A DNA stretch of 64,000 nt from Candidatus Curtissbacteria bacterium (GTDB lineage: Bacteria; Patescibacteria; Microgenomatia; Curtissbacterales; GWA2-41-24): positions 124,001 through 188,000 of the forward strand of contig JAUSJC010000010.1 of assembly GCA_030647775.1 (NCBI GenBank), in the 5' to 3' direction. Every line of letters starts with the position of its first letter. The first letter of the stretch is position 1. Position numbers and translations under genes: made by a program. Below the pieces are notes generated by a model. It saw only the letters and a program-made list of their open reading frames with translations, did no database searches and was not told the DNA's origin. Positions 16,318 through 25,315 of the stretch are shown here, one piece after another.

Positions 16318-16590
16318 ATGAATACTGTTCTTCCTTTAACCGAAGCGAGAAATAAATTTGCCGAACTCATTGATGATGCAAGCAAAATGTTTTCCCGCTT
16401 TACCATCACCAGAAACGGTAAACCGGAGGCAGTTCTCATGAGTAAGGACGAATATGATGCCCTGATCGATACTTTAGAAATTCTTTCCAACCCTGTCACT
16501 ATGGCCTCTATCCGCCGCGGGGAAAAAGATATCAAAGCAGGCAGGGTCAAACCGCTTGAAGATGTCCTAAAAGATCTCAAGCTCTCCTAA
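16318..16590 (+). CDS. Phd/YefM-like antitoxin
   Basis: 90 residues from ATG 16318. LPLTEARNKFAELIDDA, then RFTITRNGKPEAVLMSKDEYDALIDTLEIL is the classic Phd/YefM DNA-binding and dimerisation domain. The C-terminal part (GEKDIKAGRVKPLEDVLKDL) would wrap the toxin. The frame extends to 16264 but that would ignore the promoter at 16280. Its stop shares a base with the next start (TAATG). Confidence 0.9.
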   Translation: MNTVLPLTEARNKFAELIDDASKMFSRFTITRNGKPEAVLMSKDEYDALIDTLEILSNPVTMASIRRGEKDIKAGRVKPLEDVLKDLKLS

Positions 16591-16841
16591 TGTATCAGGT
16601 TTTCCTCACCAATGAGGCCGAGAAACAATTAAAATCACTAGACAGTAGGTATCAAAAAGCACTTGCTCAAGCGCTCAAAAGACTTGCCGAAAATACCAAG
16701 GCCGGCGCACCACTGCGTCGGGAGCTTAAGGGTAAATACAAATTAAGGGTTTCAAGATACAGAATAATCTATGAATTTGATTATGGAAAAAAGATTATTT
16801 GGGTTTTGACAATCGACCACAGAAAAGATGTTTATAGATAA
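16590..16841 (+). CDS. RelE/ParE-family toxin
   Basis: 83 residues with YQVFLTNEAEKQLKSLD at the start, PLRRELKGKYKLRVSRYRIIYEF in the middle and VLTIDHRKDVYR at the end, the RelE pattern with the basic residues and final Arg/Tyr used in mRNA cleavage. Immediate downstream partner of the Phd-like antitoxin with a TAATG overlap. Confidence 0.9.
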   Translation: MYQVFLTNEAEKQLKSLDSRYQKALAQALKRLAENTKAGAPLRRELKGKYKLRVSRYRIIYEFDYGKKIIWVLTIDHRKDVYR

Positions 16842-16870
16842 TTTCTGTACGCCTGAAACTTTTACATCCC

Positions 16871-16899
16871 TTGACAAGATAAGCCTGCGGTGATATATT
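16871..16899 (+). promoter_or_regulatory. Sigma70-type promoter upstream of rpoB, with a 250-nt leader
   Basis: TTGACA (16871-16876), 17-nt spacer, TATATT (16894-16899). The 315-base gap 16842-17157 also holds a hairpin CCGCC-AGAT-GGCGG (about 16969-16982), an AGTTTTT/GAAAAACT pairing just before it, and GC-rich repeats at 17040-17110. A second -10-like TATAAT (17148-17153) lies four bases before the rpoB start. Confidence 0.75.
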
Positions 16900-17035
16900 T
16901 TCCCTAGAACGAATCCTTTCAAGGGGGTATTTATCGTACCTTCTTGAGTTTTTGTTGTTTGAAAAACTCCGCCAGATGGCGGATTTCCTGTGGGTCATCC
17001 TTCAACTCGATTTAAAAGGTTTACCCGCCAAAGAT

Positions 17036-17112
17036 CCCAGCCCGCATTGCTACGCAAAGCGTTGCAGGCGGGGCTCTTCGAGCCGCAGTTCATATGAACG
17101 AGGCGAGAAGTA
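17036..17112. repeat. Composite GC-rich hairpin repeats before rpoB
   Basis: AGCCCGCATTGCTACGCAAA and GCGTTGCAGGCGGGGCT form a hairpin (AGCCCGC/GCGGGGCT), followed by GCCGCAGTTC, an ATAT loop and GAACGAGGCGAG. The latter is another version of the CCGCAGTTC...GAACGAGG element. Confidence 0.55.
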
Positions 17113-17157
17113 AGATCGGGCGGGCCTGTCAAAGTCAAATAACCATTTATAATACCT

Positions 17158-20100
17158 GTGGCAAAACGCATAACTTGGGGTCAACCTACCAATCATAATT
17201 TACCCCCGCTGGACTTAGTCGAGGTTCAAAGGGAATCTTTTGCCCAATTTCTGGAAAACGGTATCGGTGAAGTTCTGGAAGAAGTTTCCCCAATCGACGA
17301 TTTTACCGGTAAAAACTTTACTCTAACTTTAGGCAAACATAGCTTTAGTAAATCCAAACACACTCCTGAAGAAGCAAGCGAAAAAGGCCTTACCTACGAT
17401 CTCCCCCTTAAAGTAGAAGCAACAGTTTTAAACAAACAAACCGGCGCCAAAAATTCCCAGGAAGTTTTCTTATGTGACCTGCCGATGATGATGGAAAAAG
17501 GTTCATTCATCGTCAATGGCATTGAGCGTGCCGTTGTTAACCAGATGGTTAGAGCCCCGGGCGCCTATTATTCTGCCGAAATCGATCCTTCAACCGGTAA
17601 AATTCTCTACAGCTGCGAAATCAGACCCCTTCGAGGTTCATGGCTGGAGTTTGCTATCACCAAAAACGATATTATTACTGTCAAAATTGACAGGCGCCGT
17701 AAATTCCCGGCGACAACTTTCCTTCGTGCAATCGGTTTTTCCACCGATGAAGAAATTTGGAAGCTCTTTGATTTTGTTAAAGAAGACCAAATCAAAGATT
17801 TTCTCAAAAACACTTTTGCCAAGGATTCAACCGAAAACACCGATGAGGCGCTTCTGGAAATCTACCGCAAAATGCGTCCGGGCGACCACGTCATTTTGGA
17901 TAACGCCAAAGCGCTTATGGATACGATGTTTTTCAACACGCGCCGCTATTCTCTTGGTAAAGTCGGCAGGTACAAAATCCAAAAACGTTTGGGAAAAATC
18001 AAAGAAACGCTTTCGGCAAAAGACGATCCCGAAAGCCAAATCTTAACCCAGGCAGATTTCATCGGTGCCATTGCCTATATTTTCGAACTCGTGATGGGTA
18101 GAGGCAGAGTTGATGATATCGACCATCTTGGCAATCGCCGAATTCGCCGCGTCGGTGAACTTGTCGCCCAGAATGCTTTCAGGATCGGAATTTTAAGGCT
18201 CGAGCGGGTTATAAAAGAAAGAATGAGCTTGACCCCCTTGGATGTTGTTCCTTCCCCTGCATCTCTTATTAATGCCCGCCCGATAATTTCAGCCGTTAAC
18301 GAATTCTTCCGTTCCAGCCAGCTTTCCACCATTCTTGACCAAACCAACCCGCTGGCAGAACTTGATAATCTTCGCCGCCTGACCGTTATGGGAACCGGTG
18401 GTATTGCCCGGGAACGTGCCGCCTTCTCAATTCGCGACATTAACCATTCCCAGTATTCCAGGATTTGCCCGATTCGTTCTCCCGAGGGTCCCAATATCGG
18501 CCTTGTAACCTATATGTCTCTTTATTGTCGTATCAACGAGTACGGTTTTTTGGAAGCTCCTTACAAAAAAGTTGTTAAAGACAAAACGGGCAAACCCAAT
18601 GTTTCCGACGAAATTGTTTATCTGGCTGCCGACGACGAAGAAGATTATTACATCACCCATGCACAGGTTGCCGTAGATAAAAAGGGTTATTTTGAAGATG
18701 ACAGGGTTGCGGTCCGCTATAAAGGGGAATTTACAACTGCCGATATCGGTGTTGTTGACTTCATTGATGTTGTTCCAAGACAAGTTGTTGGAACTTCGGC
18801 TTCTCTAATTCCGTTCTTGGCTCACGATGAAGCTAATCGTGCCCTAATGGGAACCCACATGCAGTGTCAGGCAGTTCCCTTGATTAAGCCCGAGTCACCC
18901 GTAGTTGGGACTGGTATGGAAGCAGTTGTTGGTGAAAATATGGGCCGTGTAATAAAAGCCGTGGAGGATGGCCTTGTAATCTACGCCGATAGCAAAAAAG
19001 TTACCCTCAAAACCAAAACCCGTGGAACGCTCACTTATCCGATCCAGAAATTCACAAGGTCTCCTCAAAGTACCTGCTATTCCCAAAGGCCTCGGGTTTT
19101 TACCGGCCAAAAGGTTCGAAGGGGCGAAGTTCTTATTGACGGATCCGCAACCGATGACGGCGAACTGGCACTTGGCCAAAATTTAACAATCGCCTACATG
19201 AGCTTTGATGGCCTTGGTTATGAGGACGCTATCATCATTTCCGACAGGCTGTTTAAGGAAGATGTCTTAACCTCGATCCATATTGAAGAATATGAGACTC
19301 CTGTAGTCGAGACAAAGCTTGGTCCGGAAGAGACGACCCGCGATATTCCCAATGTTTCCGAAGAAGATCTTGCCAATCTCGACGAGCAGGGTGTTGTGGT
19401 CATCGGTGCCGATGTTGGTCCCAATGATATTCTGGTTGGCAAAATCGCCCCCAAAGGCGAAACGGAGTTAACGGCCGAAGAAAGACTTTTAAGAACCATC
19501 TTTGGCGAGAAAGCTAGGGAAGTGCGTGATACTTCTCTTCGCATGCCCCACGGTGAAAAGGGAACAGTTATCGATGTTAAAATCCTTTCCCGCGAGGAGG
19601 GTGACGAATTGGAGCATGGCGCTCTTTCTAAAATCTTCGTTAAAGTTGCTCAAATGAGAAAAGTTGTTGTCGGCGACAAACTGGCCGGCCGCCACGGTAA
19701 TAAAGGTGTCATCTCCAAGATTATTCCAACTTACGATATGCCTCACCTTGAAGATGGTACCCCGATTGACGTCATCATCAGCCCGCTTTCTGTACTTTCC
19801 CGTATGAACTTGGGTCAGCTTCTGGAAACTCATCTTGGTATTGCGGTATCAAAACTCAATTACAAAGTTGCCCTCCCCGTTTTTGAGCATATTTCCGAGG
19901 ATCAAATTGTTGGCGAGCTTAAAAAAGCGGGTCTTCCACTCGACGGCCGTACCACTCTTTACGATGGCCGTTCAGGTCTGGCCTTCGACAGGCCGATTGT
20001 TGTCGGCACAGCTTATATTCTTAAACTCATCCATATGGTTGAGGATAAAACCCACGCCCGCTCAACCGGTCCATACTCCTTAATTACCCAACAGCCTTTG

Positions 20101-20502
20101 GGTGGTAAAGCTCAAATGGGCGGCCAGCGTCTTGGTGAAATGGAAGTCTGGGCACTGGAAGCCTACGGTGCCGCTTTCACCTTGCAGGAAATGTTAACCA
20201 TCAAGTCTGACGATGTTGTTGGCCGCGCCAAGGCATTTGAGGCTATCATCAAAGGTGAAGAAATTCCTCAGGCCCTAATCCCTGAATCGTTTAAGGTCTT
20301 GGTCAAGGAACTGAACTCTCTTGGCTTAAATGTCCAAACCATTGGTGCCAAAGTCGCCGTCGAAGAAGTTTCAAGCGAAAAAGATGTCAAAAAAGCGCAA
20401 GAACTGGCAGAAATTTCTGGTGCCGAAATTGTTGTAACCGAGGCCGAAATTATAAAAGCTGATAGCCCTATGGAACTTGAGGAAGGAGCAAAACCAGCGT
20501 GA
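17158..20502 (+). CDS. rpoB: DNA-directed RNA polymerase subunit beta
   Basis: 1114 residues, standard for a compact bacterial beta subunit. Visible landmarks: LPPLDLVEVQRESFAQF at the start, the rifampicin-region SSQLSTILDQTNPLAEL and SQYSRICPIRSPEGPNIGL, GGKAQMGGQRLGEMEVWALEA near the end, and LGLNVQTIG after it. In the rifampicin cluster the usual SQ-FMDQ-NPL reads STILDQTNPL (Ile for Phe and Leu for Met). Start GTG 17158 follows a TATAAT by four bases; a stronger promoter at 16871 would give a normal leader. rpoC starts at GTGA overlapping the stop. Confidence 0.98.
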   Translation: MAKRITWGQPTNHNLPPLDLVEVQRESFAQFLENGIGEVLEEVSPIDDFTGKNFTLTLGKHSFSKSKHTPEEASEKGLTYDLPLKVEATVLNKQTGAKNSQEVFLCDLPMMMEKGSFIVNGIERAVVNQMVRAPGAYYSAEIDPSTGKILYSCEIRPLRGSWLEFAITKNDIITVKIDRRRKFPATTFLRAIGFSTDEEIWKLFDFVKEDQIKDFLKNTFAKDSTENTDEALLEIYRKMRPGDHVILDNAKALMDTMFFNTRRYSLGKVGRYKIQKRLGKIKETLSAKDDPESQILTQADFIGAIAYIFELVMGRGRVDDIDHLGNRRIRRVGELVAQNAFRIGILRLERVIKERMSLTPLDVVPSPASLINARPIISAVNEFFRSSQLSTILDQTNPLAELDNLRRLTVMGTGGIARERAAFSIRDINHSQYSRICPIRSPEGPNIGLVTYMSLYCRINEYGFLEAPYKKVVKDKTGKPNVSDEIVYLAADDEEDYYITHAQVAVDKKGYFEDDRVAVRYKGEFTTADIGVVDFIDVVPRQVVGTSASLIPFLAHDEANRALMGTHMQCQAVPLIKPESPVVGTGMEAVVGENMGRVIKAVEDGLVIYADSKKVTLKTKTRGTLTYPIQKFTRSPQSTCYSQRPRVFTGQKVRRGEVLIDGSATDDGELALGQNLTIAYMSFDGLGYEDAIIISDRLFKEDVLTSIHIEEYETPVVETKLGPEETTRDIPNVSEEDLANLDEQGVVVIGADVGPNDILVGKIAPKGETELTAEERLLRTIFGEKAREVRDTSLRMPHGEKGTVIDVKILSREEGDELEHGALSKIFVKVAQMRKVVVGDKLAGRHGNKGVISKIIPTYDMPHLEDGTPIDVIISPLSVLSRMNLGQLLETHLGIAVSKLNYKVALPVFEHISEDQIVGELKKAGLPLDGRTTLYDGRSGLAFDRPIVVGTAYILKLIHMVEDKTHARSTGPYSLITQQPLGGKAQMGGQRLGEMEVWALEAYGAAFTLQEMLTIKSDDVVGRAKAFEAIIKGEEIPQALIPESFKVLVKELNSLGLNVQTIGAKVAVEEVSSEKDVKKAQELAEISGAEIVVTEAEIIKADSPMELEEGAKPA

Positions 20503-23500
20503 ACGAATTGATTGACTTTGAGGCATTAAAATTAACTCTTGCCAGTCTCGATGACATCAAAACCTGGTCGTTCGGGGAAGTTACTAAACCGGAGACTATC
20601 AATTACCGAACTCTAAAGCCGGAAAAAGACGGTCTTTTTGACGAACGCATTTTTGGCCCGACCAAAGACTGGGAATGTTACTGCGGCAAGTATAAAAGGA
20701 TCCGCTACCGCGGTATTATTTGTGATAAATGTGGCGTTGAGGTAACCCAATCTCGGGTCCGCCGGGAAAGAATGGGTCATATCACCTTGGCCGCTCCGGT
20801 TGTTCACAACTGGTTTTTCAAAGGCAGTCCTTCAAAACTTGGTCTCCTGCTGGACATTTCTCCAAGAAGCCTGGATGCCGTTGTCTACTTTGCTTCTTAC
20901 ATGGTTATCACAGTCGACCAAGATAAGAAAAAAGAAGTGATTAAGGCGCTCGAAGGGGAGCTTGATAGAAAAAGGAAAGAGCTTCAGGCAGACCTCAAAA
21001 AACAAATTGACCAAGAGGCTAAAGACACTAAAAAAGAAATCGACCGCATTAAATCAAAAGACGCCAAAGCCCGCGAGCAAGTCGATTTGAAAATCGAGGA
21101 GATGTCGCTCGCCTCCCGCCAGAGGCAGGCAAAACTCCGGGACGAAAATGTCCAGGAAGTTTCCCGGCTTGAGGAAATTTACAAAAATATTACCTCAATG
21201 GTCAATGCCATTAAGCCGCTTGATCTTCTTTCAGAAGACGAATACATGAAATTGGAAGATTATGATGCTTCCGGTTTTGCAAAAGTCGGCATGGGTGCTG
21301 AAGCCGTCCTTCAAGTTTTGGAAACGCTTGATCTTTCTAAACTGTCGGCTTCTTTGAGGGAAGAAATTTCCAGGATTACAGGCCAAAAACATATTAAAGC
21401 AACCAAAAAATTAAGGGTTGTTGAAGGTATGAGAAAAGCCGGGGTTATGCCCTCTGCCATGATCATAAAAATTCTTCCGGTTCTCCCGCCGGATCTTCGC
21501 CCTATGGTCCAGCTTTCCGGCGGCCGTTTTGCCACCTCCGACTTAAATGACCTTTACAGGCGCGTTATCAACAGGAACAATCGTCTTAAGAAGCTAATCG
21601 AACTTGGCGCCCCGGAAATCATTCTCAGAAATGAAAAAAGGATGCTGCAGGAAGCCGTCGATGCTCTTATCGATTCCCAAAGGGTCAAATTAACCCGCGC
21701 GTCCAAGGAACTGCGTTCACTTTCCGATATGCTCCGCGGCAAACAAGGCCGCTTCCGCCAAAATCTTTTGGGCAAGCGCGTCGACTATTCCGGACGTTCT
21801 GTTATCGTTGTCGGTCCGGAACTTTCCCTAAATCAGGTTGGTATTCCTAAAGAAATGGCCTTGGAAATGTTCAAGCCGTTTGTTTTGCGTGAAGTCATAG
21901 GCCAGGGTCTTGCCCCCAACGTTAAAAGTGCCAAACATTTTATGGAAAGGCGAAGCGGAGAGGTTTGGGACATTCTGGAAGGCATCACCAAGAACCACCC
22001 GGTTCTTTTGAACCGTGCCCCTACATTGCACCGTCTTGGCATCCAAGCTTTCTTCCCGATTCTAATCGAAGGCAGCGCCATCAGGGTTCATCCTTGTGTC
22101 TGTGCCGGTTTCAATGCCGATTTTGATGGTGACCAGATGGCTGTACACGTTCCGCTTTCTAAAGCATCCCAAGAAGAAGCAATTGCGCTTATGATGTCGG
22201 CCAAAAACCTGCTTCGTCCGGCAGACGGGTCGCCAATCACACTGCCTAATAAAGAGATGGCTCTTGGAATTTATTATCTAACATCTATTGATCCCGCGGT
22301 GAGTGCAAACGAAAATATTTTTGACGACGAGAGGCAAGTGGTTCTGGCCAAAGAACTCGGCAAAATTGCGGTTCGCCAAAAGATTAAGCTTAGACTCGGC
22401 AAAGATGTCCTTGAAACTTCGGCCGGCCGGGTTCTATTCAATATGCAGCTACCGTTCCAAATGCGTTTTATAAACGAAACTGTTTCAGCCGCATACATTA
22501 AAAGAATCATCAACAGTGCCATTGACGGAATAGCCGAAGAAGAAGTAATCGAACTCATTGACAGGCTTAAAAACCTGGGTTTTGAAGGTGCCACGTTCTC
22601 CGGTCTTTCTGTCTCTGTTTTTGATTGTCTGATAGTTTCCGAGAAGCCGATTATCATTGCCCGGGCCGAAAAAGAAGTTGAGGGAATAGAGAAAAACTTC
22701 AAACTTGGTTTAATAACCAAAGATGAGGAAAAACGTCTATCCCAGGAAGTCTGGCTGTCAGTCACCAACGAGATTGCCGATTTGACCTGGAGAAGTTTGC
22801 CATTCGACAACTCGATTAAAATTATTTCCGATTCCGGCGGTTCCCGCGCTACAGCCGAACAGGTCAAACAGCTTTCGGCAATCCGCGGTTTGGTAACCGA
22901 TCCATCCGGACAAATTGTACCATTGCCGATTAAATCAAACTTCCGCGAGGGCCTTTCCGTTTTTGAATATTTCACCAGCGCCCGTGGTGCCAGAAAAGGC
23001 CTTGCCGATCGTGCCATTAAAACTGCCGAATCTGGTTACTTAACCAGAAGGCTCGTCGACGTTGCTCACGATGCAATCGTTCGCATGGAAGATTGCGGGA
23101 CCAAAGCCGGAATTACTATTTCCAAAACCGACAAGCGCCAGGCGGCATTTGGCTTGCGTCTTGTCGGTCGGGTGGCCGCCGCCGATATTCTGTCTCCCAA
23201 AAACAAAAAAGCAATTGTTGCCGCGGGCAGCCAGATTTTGGAGTCCTCTCTTCCCGAAATTGATGCAGCCGGCATTACATCTGTGCAGGTTAGGTCTGTT
23301 CTGACATGTGAGGCAAAATACGGCCTTTGCGCGCAGTGCTACGGCCGTGATTTAGTCACCCGCGAAATGGTAGCTCTCGGTACCCCCGTTGGCGTCATCG
23401 CCGCCCAGAGTATTGGTGAACCCGGTACCCAGCTTACCATGAGAACATTCCATACCGGCGGTATCGTTGGTCTTGATATTACCCAGGGCTTGCCGCGTGT

Positions 23501-24185
23501 TGAAGAACTTCTTGAAGCCCGCGTTCCCAAATACGCCGCCCAGATTTCCGAAATTGCCGGCAAAGTTAAGATCGAAGAATCCGAAGAAGGCTACACGGTT
23601 AAAATCAAAAGTACCAACATTAAGCCGCCGGTCGAACGCGAATACTTTATTCCGCCAACTTCCGAGCTTACTGTCACAGATGGCGATTTGGTAGCCGCCG
23701 GTACTGCGCTTTCGGCAGGATACTTGGATATTAAAGAAGTCCTTAGTATTTCCGGTCTCCGCCAGGCCCAGCAATACATTATCGACGGTACCCAGGAAGT
23801 CTACGAAAGCCAGGGCGTTGCCATCAACGACAAGCACTTTGAAGCAATCGTTAAGAAAATGAGTGAAAAGGTCAGGATCGAAACCCCCGGCGACACCGTT
23901 CTTTTGCCCGGGGAATTAATCGATAAAAACCGGTTCCAGGAAGAAAACACTAAAGTTCTGGCAGAAGGCGGCGAACCGGCAACGGCCCAGGTTGTCATCT
24001 TGGGTATTACGCGCGCGGCCCTTTACACCGAAAGCTTCCTTTCGGCTGCTTCCTTCCAGGAGACTACCCGTGTCTTAACCGACGCCGCCATCGAAGGCAA
24101 AACTGACCGCTTAATCGGCCTTAAAGAAAATGTCATCATCGGTCGTCTCATCCCGACTTCTCCGGAAAGAGCAGCGATAAAATAA
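20499..24185 (+). CDS. rpoC: DNA-directed RNA polymerase subunit beta'
   Basis: 1228 residues. The N-terminal zinc finger is intact (CYCGKYKR and CDKCGVEV), followed by an extended Lys/Glu-rich coiled coil (about 145-250), the switch and clamp regions, the catalytic NADFDGDQMAVH with three Asp for Mg2+, and the second zinc site (CEAKYGLCAQCYG). The trigger-loop region TRTFHTGG reads MRTFHTGGIVG, as expected. GTG start overlaps the rpoB stop. The insert after the finger is lineage-variable. Confidence 0.98.
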   Translation: MNELIDFEALKLTLASLDDIKTWSFGEVTKPETINYRTLKPEKDGLFDERIFGPTKDWECYCGKYKRIRYRGIICDKCGVEVTQSRVRRERMGHITLAAPVVHNWFFKGSPSKLGLLLDISPRSLDAVVYFASYMVITVDQDKKKEVIKALEGELDRKRKELQADLKKQIDQEAKDTKKEIDRIKSKDAKAREQVDLKIEEMSLASRQRQAKLRDENVQEVSRLEEIYKNITSMVNAIKPLDLLSEDEYMKLEDYDASGFAKVGMGAEAVLQVLETLDLSKLSASLREEISRITGQKHIKATKKLRVVEGMRKAGVMPSAMIIKILPVLPPDLRPMVQLSGGRFATSDLNDLYRRVINRNNRLKKLIELGAPEIILRNEKRMLQEAVDALIDSQRVKLTRASKELRSLSDMLRGKQGRFRQNLLGKRVDYSGRSVIVVGPELSLNQVGIPKEMALEMFKPFVLREVIGQGLAPNVKSAKHFMERRSGEVWDILEGITKNHPVLLNRAPTLHRLGIQAFFPILIEGSAIRVHPCVCAGFNADFDGDQMAVHVPLSKASQEEAIALMMSAKNLLRPADGSPITLPNKEMALGIYYLTSIDPAVSANENIFDDERQVVLAKELGKIAVRQKIKLRLGKDVLETSAGRVLFNMQLPFQMRFINETVSAAYIKRIINSAIDGIAEEEVIELIDRLKNLGFEGATFSGLSVSVFDCLIVSEKPIIIARAEKEVEGIEKNFKLGLITKDEEKRLSQEVWLSVTNEIADLTWRSLPFDNSIKIISDSGGSRATAEQVKQLSAIRGLVTDPSGQIVPLPIKSNFREGLSVFEYFTSARGARKGLADRAIKTAESGYLTRRLVDVAHDAIVRMEDCGTKAGITISKTDKRQAAFGLRLVGRVAAADILSPKNKKAIVAAGSQILESSLPEIDAAGITSVQVRSVLTCEAKYGLCAQCYGRDLVTREMVALGTPVGVIAAQSIGEPGTQLTMRTFHTGGIVGLDITQGLPRVEELLEARVPKYAAQISEIAGKVKIEESEEGYTVKIKSTNIKPPVEREYFIPPTSELTVTDGDLVAAGTALSAGYLDIKEVLSISGLRQAQQYIIDGTQEVYESQGVAINDKHFEAIVKKMSEKVRIETPGDTVLLPGELIDKNRFQEENTKVLAEGGEPATAQVVILGITRAALYTESFLSAASFQETTRVLTDAAIEGKTDRLIGLKENVIIGRLIPTSPERAAIK

Positions 24186-24214
24186 TCATGATCTGCTATA
24201 ATTCGAGCTTAAGC

Positions 24215-24265
24215 GAGAATTACAAGCTCTCTTATTTCGAACTTGTGAGAAACAAGCTCTCTTAT
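24215..24265 (+). repeat. Tandem AAGCTCTCTTAT repeats before rpsL
   Basis: Two copies, GAGAATTACAAGCTCTCTTA and GAGAAACAAGCTCTCTTATA. The second ends in TATAAT (about 24262-24267), 12 bases before the rpsL ATG, so the repeat may supply its -10 box. Another TGCTATAAT lies at about 24194-24202. Confidence 0.6.
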
Positions 24266-24279
24266 AATCTCAACCTTGT

Positions 24280-24777
24280 ATGCCAACAGTAAACCAATTA
24301 ATTAGACACGGCCGACATAATAAGATAAAACGTATTCACGCTACGGCGCTTCGTCGTGCTTTCAACTCCAAAGACAACCGCTACACATATTACCCGTCCG
24401 GTCAAAAGCGGGGAGTTTGCACCGTTGTCAAAACGATGACCCCCAGAAAACCCAATTCCGCTCTTCGTAAAGTTGCCCGTGTCAGGCTTTCCAATAAACA
24501 GGAAATTACTGCCTATATTCCGGGTATTGGCCATGAACTGGCTGAACACTCAGTCGTTCTAGTTAGAGGAGGTAGGGTCAAAGACCTACCTGGTGTTAAA
24601 TACCACATTATCCGCGGCAAATACGACGCTTCCGGAGTCAACAACAGAAAACAATCCAGATCGCTGTATGGAACCAAAAAATCCGGTGCCACAACCGGCA
24701 AGCAGGCTGCCGCTACAGTTGGCGCTAAAGCCGCCGCTCAGTCAGCTGCTCCCGAGGGAGGTACCGCAGGTGCCTAG
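24280..24777 (+). CDS. rpsL: Small subunit ribosomal protein S12
   Basis: 165 residues against 124 in E. coli. The core is clear (TVNQLIRHGR, QKRGVCTVVKT, SALRKVARVRLSNKQEITAY, GGRVKDLPGVKYH). There is an extra stretch near residue 25-33 and an Ala/Gly/Thr-rich C-terminal tail of about 35 residues. The decoding loop reads TPRKPNSALRK: the residue equal to E. coli Lys42 is Arg. The end overlaps rpsG by 8 nt. Confidence 0.97.
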   Translation: MPTVNQLIRHGRHNKIKRIHATALRRAFNSKDNRYTYYPSGQKRGVCTVVKTMTPRKPNSALRKVARVRLSNKQEITAYIPGIGHELAEHSVVLVRGGRVKDLPGVKYHIIRGKYDASGVNNRKQSRSLYGTKKSGATTGKQAAATVGAKAAAQSAAPEGGTAGA

Positions 24778-25276
24778 AACTGGACACGTTAGAAAAATCA
24801 ACGTCGCTCCCGACCCGATTTACCAAAATACGGTTGTTGCCAAACTCATCAATAAAATCATGGTGGAAGGCAAAAAGTCCCTCGCCCAGAAAATTGTTTA
24901 TGGAGCGTTCGACCTGATTAAACTTAAAGGCCAGGATCCGGTTGCCACTTTCGAAAAAGCTTTGGAAAACGTTTCCCCGAAAACCGAAGTCAGGCCAAGA
25001 AGAGTCGGTGGGGCTTCATACATGGTCCCGATCGAAGTCCGCGGCCCGCGCCGTCAGGCTCTTGCCATTTCCTGGCTTGTCCAGGCATCCCGTGCCCGAA
25101 GCCTCAAAGAAGTAGATAGGGCAGTCGAAGGGCTTAAAAATAAACCCTTGGCCATTTCCAAACTGGCCACCGAAATTTTAGAAGCAGCGGCAGGCAGCGG
25201 TAAAGCCGTCGCCAAAAAAGAGGATATTCACCGCATGGCCGAAGCCAACAAGGCTTTCTCCCACTTCCGCTGGTAA
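24770..25276 (+). CDS. rpsG: Small subunit ribosomal protein S7
   Basis: 168 residues from GTG 24770 (PRTGHVRKINVAPDPIYQNT). A GAGGGAGG Shine-Dalgarno with 8-nt spacing decides this start; the open frame runs further up inside rpsL but has no S7 homology there. The conserved body includes KIMVEGKKSLAQKIVYGAFD and PRRVGGASYMVPIEVRGPRRQALAISWL, which contacts the 16S rRNA 3' major domain. Coupled to rpsL by overlap. Confidence 0.97.
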   Translation: MPRTGHVRKINVAPDPIYQNTVVAKLINKIMVEGKKSLAQKIVYGAFDLIKLKGQDPVATFEKALENVSPKTEVRPRRVGGASYMVPIEVRGPRRQALAISWLVQASRARSLKEVDRAVEGLKNKPLAISKLATEILEAAAGSGKAVAKKEDIHRMAEANKAFSHFRW

Positions 25277-25315
25277 TCTATCTAAGCTCGTTTCTATCAT
25301 AAAACTGCCTGAATA

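Noticed and set aside
22274..23017. 247-codon open frame on the minus strand inside rpoC
   Set aside because: It is antisense to a conserved part of rpoC, has Ser/Arg-rich composition typical of reverse frames, and has no start signals.
24593..24769. Long N-terminal extension of S7
   Set aside because: The extra residues are out-of-frame rpsL codons; GTG 24770 with GAGGGAGG gives the normal S7 start.
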